Positions 12,039-25,738 of a stretch of DNA of 64,000 bases are shown here, in pieces; the first letter of the stretch is position 1; each line of letters begins with the position of its first letter. The position numbers and the translations under genes were made by a program. Origin of the DNA: Panonychus citri (taxonomy: Eukaryota > Arthropoda > Arachnida > Trombidiformes > Tetranychidae); assembly GCF_014898815.1 (NCBI RefSeq), contig NW_026515516.1, positions 1,426,001 to 1,490,000 on the forward strand, read 5' to 3'. The notes below the pieces were generated by a model that had not been told where the DNA came from, ran no database searches, and worked only from the letters and a program-made list of their open reading frames with translations.

Positions 12039-14222
12039 ATGGACCAAGAAATAGCTGGACCTTCGTCGTCATCATTACCTCCCTTTTCCTCACTTTGTTC
12101 ATCCAGTGTCGAGAGTTTACTTAATGCTCTTTTCCCTGATGATGAAACACTCAAAGATCACCTTAATTACCCGGAAACGCTGCCAACTAATGAAGGTGGT
12201 GATCATAATATGGATGATCGATATGATTTCAATCAATTTTTGGATACGAACGTTGGATTTCATGAGCAGCCAACACAATTTTCACCTCCATTTTATAACA
12301 ATCAAGGTTATGATGCTTATCCATCAAATTCAATGATCGATACCTTAGATCAACTTTTGGCCTCAACTTTTGTCGCCAGTTCACCAACCACATCTTCGTC
12401 TCCTTGTTTCTCTTCTTATACTTCCTCAATAGCCAATTCACCGGTTTCATATTCACCATCAACATCACGACCTTCATCATATCAACCTGAGAGTAATTTT
12501 CCACAGATTCAACCAGCTTATTCTCAATCTAACGATAATCAGGCCAATTTTTCAGCTCCTACGAGTACAGAATTTAGACCAGCAATCAAAGTGAATACAC
12601 CTCATTCGAAAACCAATGAACCTTGGAAAGCGAGTGTTGCAAAGAAAATTCTAGAAGCTTATTATTCACCATTAAGTCTTAAATCAGAATTCTTGGCTAC
12701 TCAAATAGCTTTAGATGAATTCCAATCGTTGGCAATTAAAGAGGCGGTGGCCGCTTTCCATGACGTCGCTCTGTGTACCACAAGTATCGGGCCTGATGTT
12801 TGTACCGCTAAATTTGTCAATACCTGTTCCAAAGTCCGGGCCTACAGGAGGTTACACATTGAAGATAAGGTTACCCTGTTAACCAATGTCTTTTTTGATA
12901 CAATCGCCATGAAGAGTATCATCACCTACGATCATCTAACCGATAGTTGGAACGTGAGTGTTAACATTTATTTTCATTTCTATTTTCCTTTGTAACTCTT
13001 AGGCCAATTAGTTAACAAGTTCTGATATGAAGAGAAGTGGAAAGATAAATATCACTAATTATAGTCATTAATTAGACCGAGAGAGATTAAAATGTTTACT
13101 TTACCTTTTGTTTCTTGACAATATTTAAGGCCTCAGGTAAAAAAGTTGATAGGAGGGAAATTTACCGATTGGATCCAATTCTACATGATAATATTGTCAA
13201 TATTATCCAAACGTATCCTGACCGATGGAGAAATGACCTTACAGCGGCAGCGATAATTTATTTAATCGTCATTTTTAATCCTGATTTGCCAAATTTAAAA
13301 TTCAGCGACTCTATTAGGTGAGTAAAATATAAACAAGGAACAAAATTGTTGTTGTTGTTGTGAGAATTGATAGTTAATAGCAATTAAAGGGATTTAATTA
13401 GGTTTACAAAGCGTAAGAAGTGGTAAAACCAAAGAGTAATCAGTAAACTAAATTGTTAACAATTAGTAACATTGTATTAACTTTAACTCTTAAAAGTAAA
13501 GGAAAATGTATAAACACAATTCAACCAAAGAGTATCTTTTACCTTTAAAAAAAAGGTTTAATTGTTTAACTCAAATTGAAGGTGAAGAAAGTGAATATAA
13601 TTAATATTGATCACGAAGAGCAATTTAAAATAAAACACAATTGACTAATTGTAAGAAAAGAAAAGTTGATTAATGAGTAAAAAACACTTACAGGTAAACG
13701 TATCCATCCAAAAAGCTTAGACTGAGACAACAAATACACGATTGAAGTTTAAGTGAACCATTTAATTGATCTGATTAGAAAATTTAATTTAATTGTTTAG
13801 ACAAAATAGAAAATAATCAATAAAACTAATTCATTTCAAACAATTACCAAAGAGATTAATCTGCCCCTTGTGGGATAATCGAGACTCTAAGGCGATCAGT
13901 TTTGTTTTGCTTTCGTTGTGGTTGCTGTTTGGTTAACTAAATTGATTCAGTTTTCTTTTACCTTAAAGTTTGTTGATTAATTTACTTTTCTCTCTCTCTC
14001 TTTTTGTTCTTTTAGATGTGAACAATATGGTTACATTTATCTTTAAAAGATACCTGGAAGTTGCCTGTGAATCGCCTTGTGATGCTTCCGATTATCTTTA
14101 CCGTTTGATGTAAAATTGAAGAGATCCAATCGTTAAGGAAACAAATGATTGCCCTTCTTGATTCCGTTCACATTGGACTTGCCTTGCCGATAAAAAATCT
14201 AATCATCACCATGGTTAAATGA
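12039..14222 (+). CDS. Nuclear-receptor ligand-binding-domain protein lacking a DNA-binding domain (frame breaks in last exon)
   Basis: Exons 12039-12953, 13130-13317 and 14016-14222. The first ~200 residues are Ser/Pro/Asn-rich; then comes a helical region ending in YRRLHIEDKVTLL, the nuclear-receptor helix 3-5 signature, followed by TYDHLTDSW. Exon 2 carries the helix 7-8 motif with IVIFNPDLPNLK. Exon 3 resembles helices 9-12: KRYLEVACES, then EEIQSLRKQM and a final LALPIKNLIITMV. No Cys4 zinc-finger is encoded, and an in-frame TAA lies just before the start codon, so the protein is LBD-only like the NR0B type. The AF-2 position lacks the usual Glu. Exon 3 needs two one-base shifts (near 14045 at TTTAAAA and near 14110). 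Subfamily is not assignable. Confidence 0.68.
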
Positions 14223-16881
14223 TACAAACGTAAGTTGCAAACAATTAAATCTCACCTTTGATGTTTGACCTGTTTAGGTTCGGTGGCAGTTTAACTGTTC
14301 TACTTAAGGTGTCAATCGTTTTTTTCTATTACTTCTCTTATAGATCTTCATGTTATTTTTTTTTCTCTTTGTCTATTTATAGGATTATTACGTTATTACA
14401 TTTTTCTCACGTATTTTTTGGCCTTTGATCGCTTTTGAATTGTGGTACTTGGGCGATTTTGTCTGTCTATCTGTCTCTCTCTTTTCTACAGTCAAGATGG
14501 TTGAATCCATGGAAAACAAAACAGGACAAATTATATGATCGATTCAAACAGAGATCTTTATTCCAGGTTAAATGGTGACACAATCAACTTTCTCTCTTTC
14601 TCCGACCCGAAGTCAAAGTGATCTTTTCTTTCTTCTATCCATTGCACCTCTAAATAGACTCTAATTATACTTAGTAAATTTCACCTGTATTAAAGCTGAT
14701 TGATTGGAATGATGTTCATATTGTCACCAAACTTTTCCCTCTGATTATCAACAAACTCTCAAACTGCTAGAACGATTAATTGTAATAAGCTGATCTCCTT
14801 TGGATAAGTGACAATCTAATCACTTACCGTATGTCTGGAACAACTTTAAACAATCTAAATTGCGACTGTTAATTATGTGTATTTTACTCCTCTCTGGTTT
14901 ACCATGTTTACTTCTTGTCAATCAAACAAAGAAACAATTAAAACAATTACAATTTCATCAACATCAGAGTGTCACATTATCTTAAATTGTGTTCTTATTA
15001 TTGTCAATAGTAGACCTACGATTGAATTTTGCTTCTCAATCTCAATGGAGATTATCACAATTAATATTTCCATGTGAGTTTACTGGGTGGAGATTAATTG
15101 ATTTCCAATGAATTTCTATTCATTATATTGATAATCAATTAATTATGAACCAAGAATTGACATCAATTAGATTTGATTGCCTTCCAAATATCAAAAATGT
15201 ATTCTAACAATACAAAAGACAATACATTTAATTTGAATTATTCTGGTTCATTAAATTGGTTGAAAAGTTAATCGCCCTGATATTAGAAACTAATTAATCC
15301 ACTTTTAATTGTCTCAAATCTCAATAACAATTAAATATTTATACATAAAATGTCAAATCAATTGATCATTTCATATATTTTTTAGCTTCTCTTTTTTTTG
15401 AGTGATTTTTAAATAATCAGATATAATCAAATCATGATAACTCAAATCAATCAATTGTCTCACTGAAATTGTACAAAAGCTAAATAGATGAAAATCAAAT
15501 GATTAATAAACACAATAGAAAAGGTTTTTAATTGTTCTCACTAAAAAACTGTCACAATAATAAATAAACAACAATCATCACAAAACTAATTTGAATGTTA
15601 ATGGTGGAAAATCAGATTAATACATGTCAATCTGTCTCTGAAGAGCTTCAATCATCAGGAAATTTATACACAAATAAATAATTAACCTTAATTGTTGAAA
15701 ATCAATCAGAATTAAAAATTAGGTGGAGAAAAAGTCTCATATCAATAACTCATTAGCGCTTAGCAACAAGACAAAGAGCTTAGGCCTAACTCAATGATTT
15801 GCATTTACAGAAAACCATCAATCACAATTAAACAATCGAGAGAGAGAGAAAGAAAGCAACACATTAATCAAATATCAGCTAATTAATGAAGACAATTAAT
15901 TACAATTGAAAGAAGAGATGAAAATTCAATCTACTCACCCAATTAATTGAACAAAAACACAATGAGAATGATGAATATCCATTGACTTGTTGTCGTTTCT
16001 TTCACTTGTTGTCACTTGTTATTTGTAAAGGAACAAAATTGAAAAGATTTTTAGATTAATTATTGATTGGAAAGTAATTCAAACAATTAACAATTAAATA
16101 CGAAATAATTGATTAGTCAAATAAGAATAAATTTATTCGTTCATCCAAATCAATCAGCTTCCATTAGAAAATTGAACCAGTTTGAACAAACCTCCAATTC
16201 TTTTCTCTGTCTACACTTTTTTCTCCTCTTTCGCATTTTCTTTTTTCCCTCTCGATTTGATTTTTAATTTTCTCTTTTCAATAGTTGGCAACATGTTCTC
16301 ATGGAAAAAACAAAATCTCTTCCAATTTAAATTACAATTATAATTAATTTTATTCTATTCTTTTCCAACAATCAGTTGTTTAAATTAATCATCAACAAAA
16401 CGATGATGATTAAAGTTTTTTCCTCATTTTTTCTCACTCACTCGTTTGCAAGGCTAATAAGTCGTCGCCTTGATTAACATCAGCTCAATATAAACAGTAA
16501 ACATTTTGTTGTTTGCTAAGGAACAACTCACATCTTAACAACAGTTTTCTTTTGTGATTCATTTTAATTTAATTAAATCAGGTAATTAATTAACTTCATG
16601 TGTACCTTTCCTGGTTAACTTCCACTTCTGTGTGTTGCTAATAAATCAGAGAGTAAAACTCTTACTCTTTGAATGAAATTCTATTCTCTTCTTCTTCCAT
16701 TTTCTTTAATCACTTTTTTGTTCTTTTCTTTTCTCTTGACCAGGTTTGTTCTTTTTACTTTCCACCATTTTGGATGCTAATTTAATTCCATCAACATTAT
16801 ATATTAATTTCTTCGTCTTTTCTTTTTTTTTGTGTGTGTGTATTTGCCTGTTTGTCTCTGTAATTTCCAGTTTAATCAAAT
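14223..16881. other. AT-rich intergenic stretch without genes
   Basis: No protein-like frame is seen; the 66-codon frame at 14877-15077 has random composition. Near 16740-16871 there are pyrimidine tracts ending in TTTCCAG just before the next start codon, so an intron in the 5' leader of the CRAL-TRIO gene is likely (acceptor at about 16871). Confidence 0.45.
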
Positions 16882-17718
16882 ATGAAACAAAGAAAAACTA
16901 TAAGTGAAGAAGTCGTTGACCTTCGAATGTGGTTTGATGAGGAATATGATGATGATCCTGGAATTTGTGAACAAGTTGATTATAAGAAGGTGATGAACAA
17001 TGATTGGGCTGTTAAACGATTCATTTTGGCAAACGAGAATGGACCAGTTAAAGGATTGGAGAGTTTAAAACAATTTCTTTCTTGGAAGAAAGAAAATCGT
17101 GTCAACAAATTTAATCCATTGGAAATACCTCGTGAAATTTATAATCTATCACCAGTTTTCAAGTTTCTACCTGATTATCGAGAAAATAATGTCCTCTACA
17201 TTCGTGGTAACATTTTAATGAAACTAACCGATTTAACTAATATCATTCGAAATCTTCTTATTTACAATATTGATCAGATTGACAGTTGTAGTGAACGTGT
17301 TGCCTCTTGGGGTTTAGTGGTTGATATCTCTGGTTCTGATTATTCACAGATCAATGCATCCTGGTTACAAGAAGCAAACACCATCATCTCAACATATTAT
17401 CCTCTTGGATTACGATACATGCTGATTTACGGTGCATCAATTATGGTTAGAATGTTTGGTCGAATGATGACCAGTCTTGGTGGTTTACAATTTGTTGATT
17501 CGAAAACTATTCTAGACTTTATTCCAGCCGCTAATTTACCCGATTTCCTTGGTACAAGTATCTTTTCTAAGCAAAACTATCGACGAATCCCCAAGGATGC
17601 AAAGCCCATGAAAGAGATGAAACTAAGCCTTGACGAAACTGAAATTCGAAACATTTTGGAAAATTTAAAACCTTACCTTGTTGACGAGTCGAAATGTACC
17701 ATCGTTGACACTTATTAA
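16882..17718 (+). CDS. CRAL-TRIO (Sec14-like) domain protein
   Basis: A single coding exon of 278 residues, intact. The N-terminal part (about 10-75) is the acidic helical CRAL-TRIO-N region with WFDEEYDDDP, then NDWAVKRFILANENG, matching the pattern 'DD-xx-LLRFL-xAxxxxxxxAxxxL', then SLKQFLSWKKENRVN. Residues about 85-230 form the lipid-binding lobe with VLYIRGN, GLVVDISGSDYSQIN, then YYPLGLRYMLIYGASIMVRM, the alternating hydrophobic gate-helix region. Family members bind and move phosphoinositides, retinoids or tocopherol between membranes. There is no signal peptide and no C-terminal membrane or MSP domain, so this is the stand-alone form, as in many arthropod paralogues. The substrate cannot be deduced. 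Confidence 0.83.
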   Translation: MKQRKTISEEVVDLRMWFDEEYDDDPGICEQVDYKKVMNNDWAVKRFILANENGPVKGLESLKQFLSWKKENRVNKFNPLEIPREIYNLSPVFKFLPDYRENNVLYIRGNILMKLTDLTNIIRNLLIYNIDQIDSCSERVASWGLVVDISGSDYSQINASWLQEANTIISTYYPLGLRYMLIYGASIMVRMFGRMMTSLGGLQFVDSKTILDFIPAANLPDFLGTSIFSKQNYRRIPKDAKPMKEMKLSLDETEIRNILENLKPYLVDESKCTIVDTY

Positions 17719-20700
17719 ATGCCACAACATTTTGGACTAAACCACTTTCCCCATCGCCATGACCTGTTAAAATCTTATATATAACCAGAATATCTCAAGA
17801 AAAGGCCAATCAATCGAATGGTTCTTGGATCCAATTACTCCACTAAATCTTGTTCAATATTAACCATCGAACTGATTAACTGAATCTAAATTCACATCAA
17901 AACGTAACAAGAAGACAACTAATTATCAAACTTTGATGACGAAAAAAAATGCCATCAATATCGTCGTGAGCACAAATCACAATCTTAACTCCAACGGTTG
18001 TTACAAGGATTATCCCTAATCCATTTAATTTCAATATCCAATTATCTTAACCAATTAACTATTTTAAATTTATTCTTAACCTTTTATTAACCAAAAACAA
18101 AATCAGTATTAATATTGTAATCATATTATTATCTTAATTGTTACCCACTAATCAATACATACAATTTGATTGAACCATTTATCCTAATATTATGTATACA
18201 AAAAAACTGCAATATAATATTATCCTATTAATATGCAGAAAAATATTAACCTTAACGTTGATTGTTGGTATTTAATCAAAAACGAAAGTTGTTGATTTGA
18301 TTGAGTTGTATTAACTTAATCAATTTTTACCGGAAAATGAAAGATGATGATTTAGACCGAGAGTTAAGTGAAGCATAACAATTAACCAATTAATGAGCAA
18401 AACAATTAGCTTGTTAACCGAATCATTAACTGTTATGTAAAAGGAAACAATCAAAAAAAATTAACTATTTCAATTCAGAATCTAATCAAATATATAACAA
18501 CAATTAACCAGAATAAGACAAACTTACCCAAGTTAAATTGTTAATTATTGTTAACAACTTATTCAATTGTTCAACAATTAACTAATCACGAAGCTTGATG
18601 AACAAAAATCAATTTAAATTTCAAAACAATGTAACAAATTTAATTAAATGTCAACAATTTGATTTGGAAATCATTTGAAATTTTGATCAGAGAATCAATT
18701 AATTGCCAGCTAATTGTTTGTTGTTACTTTTGATTAGTTTATTATTACAATGAAAGATCAATCCAATTGTAATTAAAATGTTTTTTCCTTCATTAAATCA
18801 AGTTGATTATCTAAAAAATTAATGATTGATATGAAATAATTATCACGGTTGATTGTTGATTAATCTGAATACAATTAACTGTCGGGATTAAGTTTAACCA
18901 AATCAAAGTAACTTAACTTTGTCTGTTAATTGTTGATCATAAATCAAAAATTAATCACTTTCACTTAAATCTTTCATTGTGACAGATTAATTTGAATAAT
19001 ACAATTAGTGTTTACAATTAACTTACCTTTCGACAACAATTAACTTTGGTCAAATGTTTTAATGGTGAAAAAAGTTATTAACAAGAAAATTAACTTTTCC
19101 AAAACTTGTAATCAGTTAATTGTTATGTAATTATGGTTAGAATTTAATATTTTCATCATGAAAATTTAATTTAATTCAATTGAATTAATAATAATGAAAA
19201 AATTCCATCGATTGGTTTTACCTTTGAGATAAATTATTTTAATTGTTGTGACTCAAAAATCCCAGAACAGCAATTTAAATAATCATCTTGATCACCTTAA
19301 TGATTAGTGATAATGATAATAAACTAATTGTGATTAAATTTTGATATGCTGATCAACAAGAAAGTTTCACAACTTGTTAAATCATAATAATAGTAATTAG
19401 TTGATTGTTATACTCAGGGTGTTAATTGTTTGCATTTGATTTCATCGTCGTTAATGATATTAGTTAAATTTAATTTTTTTTTCGTCTTTTTTTCCTGCTA
19501 TCAACTAATTGTGACAATTAAACTCAAATTGGTTCTAAAACGGAAAAGTTAATTACTAACAAACTTAATGAATGATTAACCAGAATAATAAAAAAAAGGT
19601 CATGATAATTTCACAATTCATTCAAATTAACTAAACAAACATTTCGTCATCGAGATGATCAATAATTGATTTAAATTTGATACAATTTACTTTCACTCTA
19701 ACCTGATTGATCAGTGATTCAATTGTTGATCATTAAGTTAATTAACTTTCAATTTAGTTTTCCTCAAGAAATTAATGTTAGCAAGTTGATTGCTACTCTC
19801 AGTAGATGGAGCCATTTGTTGCGTTGTTAACACTCAATCAATTGATTGCAATTAGTTTTAATTTGATTTGGAAAAGTTTGATTAACAATTAAGAGATGTA
19901 AAAATAAACACTGAATTTCCCAGAAATGAATGAATAAATTTGAGTGACTTAATCACTTATAATCATGAGGAGACTTTAAATATGATGAAAGGAAAACCAT
20001 TCAATTGAATAATCAACTGTTCAACTAAATTGTTAACTAATCGATGATCAAATTAGCAACAATAAAAAGCACCAACTTAGCAATTTGTCTAACAATCAAA
20101 GTATATCATGTTGATAATGTTCAATTCCAATTACCAAGCAATTAATAGTGATGAAGAAAAAAAAAGATGAACATGTTTGGTTATTTGATTAAGTGTTCAA
20201 TCAAAAACTGATTAACTTGGTACAAATTGTTAATAATAATAACAATTTAGCGACAACAATCAACAGATAATCATAGGAATAGTAACAACAAAAGGTAGCA
20301 AATACGAAAAAAAATCAAATTATTGATCAAATTGTTAACTTAAATCATGATGATGAAAAAAACGAGCAAAACAAAACAAACAATCAAAAAGTTTTTATCA
20401 ACAATTTAAACTGAAAAAAATGATTAGCAAACAATTTAATGATAACATGGATGATGATTAAAGGAGCTTGTTTAATGGACCAGTTAATATGAAGGGTTAT
20501 CACCATTGATTGTTAGTAAATCATCAGGATAAATCAGTCACGTAAATGATGATAATGAAACTAATAAGATAAAATATCCTATTTAATCATCAACAATCAA
20601 CGATCAACAATCAACAATCAAAGAAAAAAAAGTTTTCACCTTTACACTAAACCATAAACTAACACGCTACAAAAGTGAAAAGATAATCACAATTTAGCTA

Positions 20701-23700
20701 ATTTCATTCACTATTAATTTAATTGGCCAGAAATTTGTATTTATCAATGAATCACAATCAAGTTAATATTCATAAATTGTAACGATTTATTTTAATCATG
20801 GAATAGAAAAACTTTGATTACCTTTGATTATTTAAAATGACGATGATAATAATAAGGTGAGATATTTGATTTAATTTGTATTATCATTTATTAGTTTTAA
20901 TTTTAAACGAGAATTGAATAATTTAATTCAACAATCAATTGAAATACAATTTGATTCGGACAATTATCCAAATGTAGTTACTATTTGATTAAGGGCCATT
21001 AACATGGGCCAGTAATTGACTTAAATTGTTTACTTTTTTTTCACCCAACCGCAAATCCAAATTTGATGATTAATCTATTAAATTGTTATCACAATTTAAC
21101 AGCGTCATTATTATTATATATCAATTGGGAGTTAAATTGTTACCACAATCATCAATTGAAATAAATTATTAGCAAACAAATTTAGTTTCTTGATTACCTT
21201 TCAATTAACTGGAATAGGAAATATTTTTCCCTTGATTGTTAATTGTTAATCTTCAACAACAATTAACATACAATTAAGTGTAAAAACAAACAAAGATGAA
21301 CTTTCAATATATTTAAAGTACTAATTAAGACCATTAATTTGAGATTAGATAGTTGTATATAATTATCGGTGAGTTAATTGTTAATGGTTATCATTTAATT
21401 AACTATTAACACGTTATATTAACGTACGACTTTACCTTTGGTCATAACAATTAGATTAATAGTAATGATTAAAAGAGGAGGAAAATCATCTGATTTGATG
21501 ATTTAATTACTTCATTAATTACAATTACTATTTGTGATCAATTAAATATATTGATTGTAAATATCTCCTTCTCAATTGATCAACTAATCATTGGTAACAA
21601 TTAATGGTAATTAACATCTGATAATGAACAATATTGATCATAAGTTTTTTAATTTTGTTGGATTTGCATAATAATAATTAACAATTAGCTTGGAAATTGT
21701 TAATCAATGCAGTTAATTAACTTACTAAATTGCTAAAATCTTTAGATATCAGTTTAAATACCTTTAAATTGACACAATCACAATCTTAATCCACTAAATT
21801 AAATGTTAATCACTTTGATGGTTAATTAATTTTTGAGGTAAAAAAAAGTTTCCTTTTCCTAATAGGATTAACTTATTAAAAGTATTTAAAAAAGCAAAAT
21901 TAAATATATTTATAGTTGATTAATGATTGATTTTAATTATAATTGTTGAAAATTCTTGCATAATTAATTAGATTGATTAATATCAAATTACGATAAACAT
22001 GAAAATCAAATCAAATCTAATTCTAATAAGTTGTAACAATCAACAAAAGTCGCGAATGGAAAAAGTTTATCATCAACAAATTGTAACATTTTCAATTGAT
22101 TACAATCAATGTTTTAAATTGTTTTAGATGAGATTGAGATTAAATTGTTGTCCATACTAATCATTGTACTCATTTATCAACTATTAATTACGATAAAATT
22201 TAATATTAATTATGTTTAATTTTGCAAGAAAAAAAAAGTTAATTCTGTCAACAAAAATATGATATGTAACTTGAATTAGTTTAACTAATCATTTGGGTTT
22301 CTCATTTGATTACCTTTGAATCTGATTAATGATTAAGATGATTTATCTTAATCCTCTGAAGGTTTTGATTAGTGAGATTTTTTTTCATTTGATTATCTGA
22401 GTTTTCAATTAACCTTAGGTTTTAATTTACCTGTTGATTTTTGCTCTTGCTTCCTTTGCAATTAAATTAAATCAAGAAATGAGCAGCAAAAACAAAATCA
22501 TTGCTACTAATTAACAAGATTGTCATCAGAACCACAACAACATGATAATCAAAGTTAATTGCAATTTATATATATATATTAATAATTATTGTAATTTGCA
22601 ATTTAAATCATTGAAATTAAGGATCACATTTCAATTACATTGGTAAAATTTGACATCTAAAGATAATGTAACTGATTAAATTGCAAAGTGTGGCATCGAG
22701 TTAATCAAATTACAATTAGGATGATCAATCCTTGAAACAATCAACAGGTTAATCAACTTGGGTAAAAATCAATTGGACAAATTGAAGTACAATTAGTTTG
22801 TAAATCTTTTTACCATTGAAACAATTTTCACCACAACTGACCATTCACTTGACCATAATGATAATGATAAAAAAAAGTACAAAGTGAATAATGATTAATG
22901 TTAATCCAATGATTGTGTTGTTAATTGCAATCAATTGATTTATCGGTGAATGAAAAACAAACAAACAAACAAAAAGGCAAAACAATTAATCACAATTTAA
23001 GAAACTTTGTTACAATTAAATTACAAAATGAAACGCTAAGGGTCAGTCAAAGTGAAAGGTCAGTTAGCCTAAAGGTCGACCCGTTTTGTCGTGTTCATAA
23101 TCTTATTAGAACTTTTTTTCTCCTCGAATCTGTAAATTGAGGCAATTATAGTGTTTAACTTTTTTTAACTAATTTAAAAACTTAATTACTGTGATGATAA
23201 GACGACAATGATGATAATTACAATAGTTATAATTGGTTTCAATGGAATAAGAAGTTGAAGAAGAAAAAAAAACTCGAAAATTAACAAAATGCTGAAAGAG
23301 ATTAACTTTCGACATGGTTTGTGACAGTTAGAGTAACAAATGGAAAAGATAATCCAAAATGGGAGGAGTAGGAGACAAGTAATAATCGGAACAGGAAATG
23401 ATGAGGATGGAAAAGTGACTCTCTAAGTGTGAGAGAGATTAAAAGAGAGAGATACAAGAAAGGGAAAGAAAGTAAATAAGGAATTAAAAAGAAAAAGTTT
23501 CTTCTTTGTTTAGAACTCGTCGATATCAGATGATATGAGGATCATTTAGGACACCCTGTTGAGATGTGGTGTCAGTGAGGCAGAGAGATGATGATGATGA
23601 TCACCACTTTCAGGATCAACATCATCTTCATCATCATCTTAATATCTTCATGATAATAATCATCATCATCCTATTATTTTAAAACTAATGCGTGTGGCCA

Positions 23701-25694
23701 TTGAGAGTTGCATGTTTCCCATGAAGAGAATGATGAAAATCATATGAGATAAGGTGTGATGATAATCATGATAATATCTTACTAAATGATGATGATGATG
23801 ATGATGATAATGATGATGATGTTTTCATCTCAACAGATTAACCATAAGTAATCAATGATTACATTAACTGTCAGTTACAATTATCATCATCATCATGGAG
23901 TAAAAAATATTATTTAAAAGGCTCATTTATTGATTTACCTTTTAATTATCATCATCGTAATTTATTTAGTTTCATGAATCATTTCATTAATGTACATAAT
24001 TAATGCTCATTTTCACGCTAATTTGATTCGGTTAATTTAATTGTCATTAGCTTTTAAATAATATATTTATAAAGGAAAAGGTTAATTAGCAAGAAATTAA
24101 ATTTCAATATTTGTTTGAATTTCACCAAACAATTTATCGTTATTACCTTTTAATTTAGTTTAAATTTTTTTTTTAGGAAACTCATTTAAACTTGATCATT
24201 ATTATTACTAAATTAATTATGATTATGATTCTTGATTGTTGATGATAAGGGACAGTAATTTACTGATCATTTGCAGTTCATAAATTGATTAAAATCATAA
24301 CGACAAATTTGATTAAAATTTACTTTTCATTTTGTTTTTCTCGTTGCTTGATTAATATAATTTATGTTGATTGTTAATTGCTGATCTCTCCTGTTAATCA
24401 TGATGATGATTACCTGTAATAATTAATTTGATTTAATCGTTTCCAGTTGTAGTGAACTTTAATTGCTCTCGGTATGTTTGTTTTTGTGTTAGCTAAATTG
24501 TTGACAATTAACAGTAAATGATTAACTGAATCTCATTGAGTTTTCAAGGGGAAAAATTTTTAACTTTTATATTTTGACAGATTGTTAGTTAATTGTTTAT
24601 CTTTTTCTTTTAATTTGGTTAGTTAATTGTTGTTGATTAGTTTTTGAGATGTTCATCTACTACTGTTATTGATTAATCATAATTTAGTTTAAAATCTAAT
24701 TAATTACACAGTTCTATGTAGTTAATTGTTCAACTTTTAGTTTGTAAATTATGATGATGAACATTTTGATTATCAGATATAACAAATTTTTGTGTGTGTT
24801 GATTAAAATTAATCCGGTTAATGGTTTAATAAATTTTGCTAATGATTAGATTGATAAATAGCTAGCATAACCACTGATTGTTATCATTGATGGAAAACCT
24901 CAAGCAATTAACTAATCATGATAACATGAGCTTTAATCAATTGATCACCGAATCAAATCAAACTGATCACAATTTTAACCAAAATCTTTCCGATGGTCAA
25001 TCAAAGTGACCAATGTCAAATACAATAGCAATTTGATATTAGTAATTAATTGTTGGATTGATCAACATAAGGTTAATGGTAAATTACATTTCTCTTTGAG
25101 TTAATTGTTGAATTAAATTGTGATTGCATGTTGTTAATTCAAATTGTTGTTATATTCACAAAGGTAACAACAGTTTTCATTTGTCGGATCAATGAGTTTA
25201 CCTTTAATTGTAAATTTAATGGATCAATGGATTTACCTTGTTAATCACTCATCTAATCCAGTGTTTTCATCTTCATCATCTTCTAGTATATATCTTCATA
25301 ATAGATCCATAGATTAAGATGAAGATAAAGATGAAAAAAAATCTCTGAATGAATTGACTGAAAAGAGGATCTTGATCGTCTTCCTCATCTTCAGTAGTTA
25401 CTATTGAGGCAGAACAATTTAGTAAATCATTTCATTAATGATGGAGTAATTTGATGATGGATCACCTCACTCACTCTCTCTCTCTTCCGATATTATCTCT
25501 CATCTTACTCATCATCATCATCATCATCATCTTCATCTTGATTGGTTACAATTTCATCATTATCTTTTTTGTCTGTTATTATCGTTTACCAATTTATCTA
25601 GTGAACAATTTACTAATAGCGAAGCATAATTATCGCCATTGATTCTTGGAGACAAAGCTAATTTTCTGTATTTGCTCCTTCTCATCATCATATT

Positions 25695-25699
<5 letters not shown>

Positions 25700-25734
<35 letters not shown>
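25700..25734. repeat. (CT)n microsatellite
   Basis: About 17 uninterrupted CT units in the desert. Confidence 0.95.

Positions 25735-25738
<4 letters not shown>

Noticed and set aside
22925..23140. 71-codon frame in the gene desert
   Set aside because: Runs through AAACAAAC repeats, no conserved motif.
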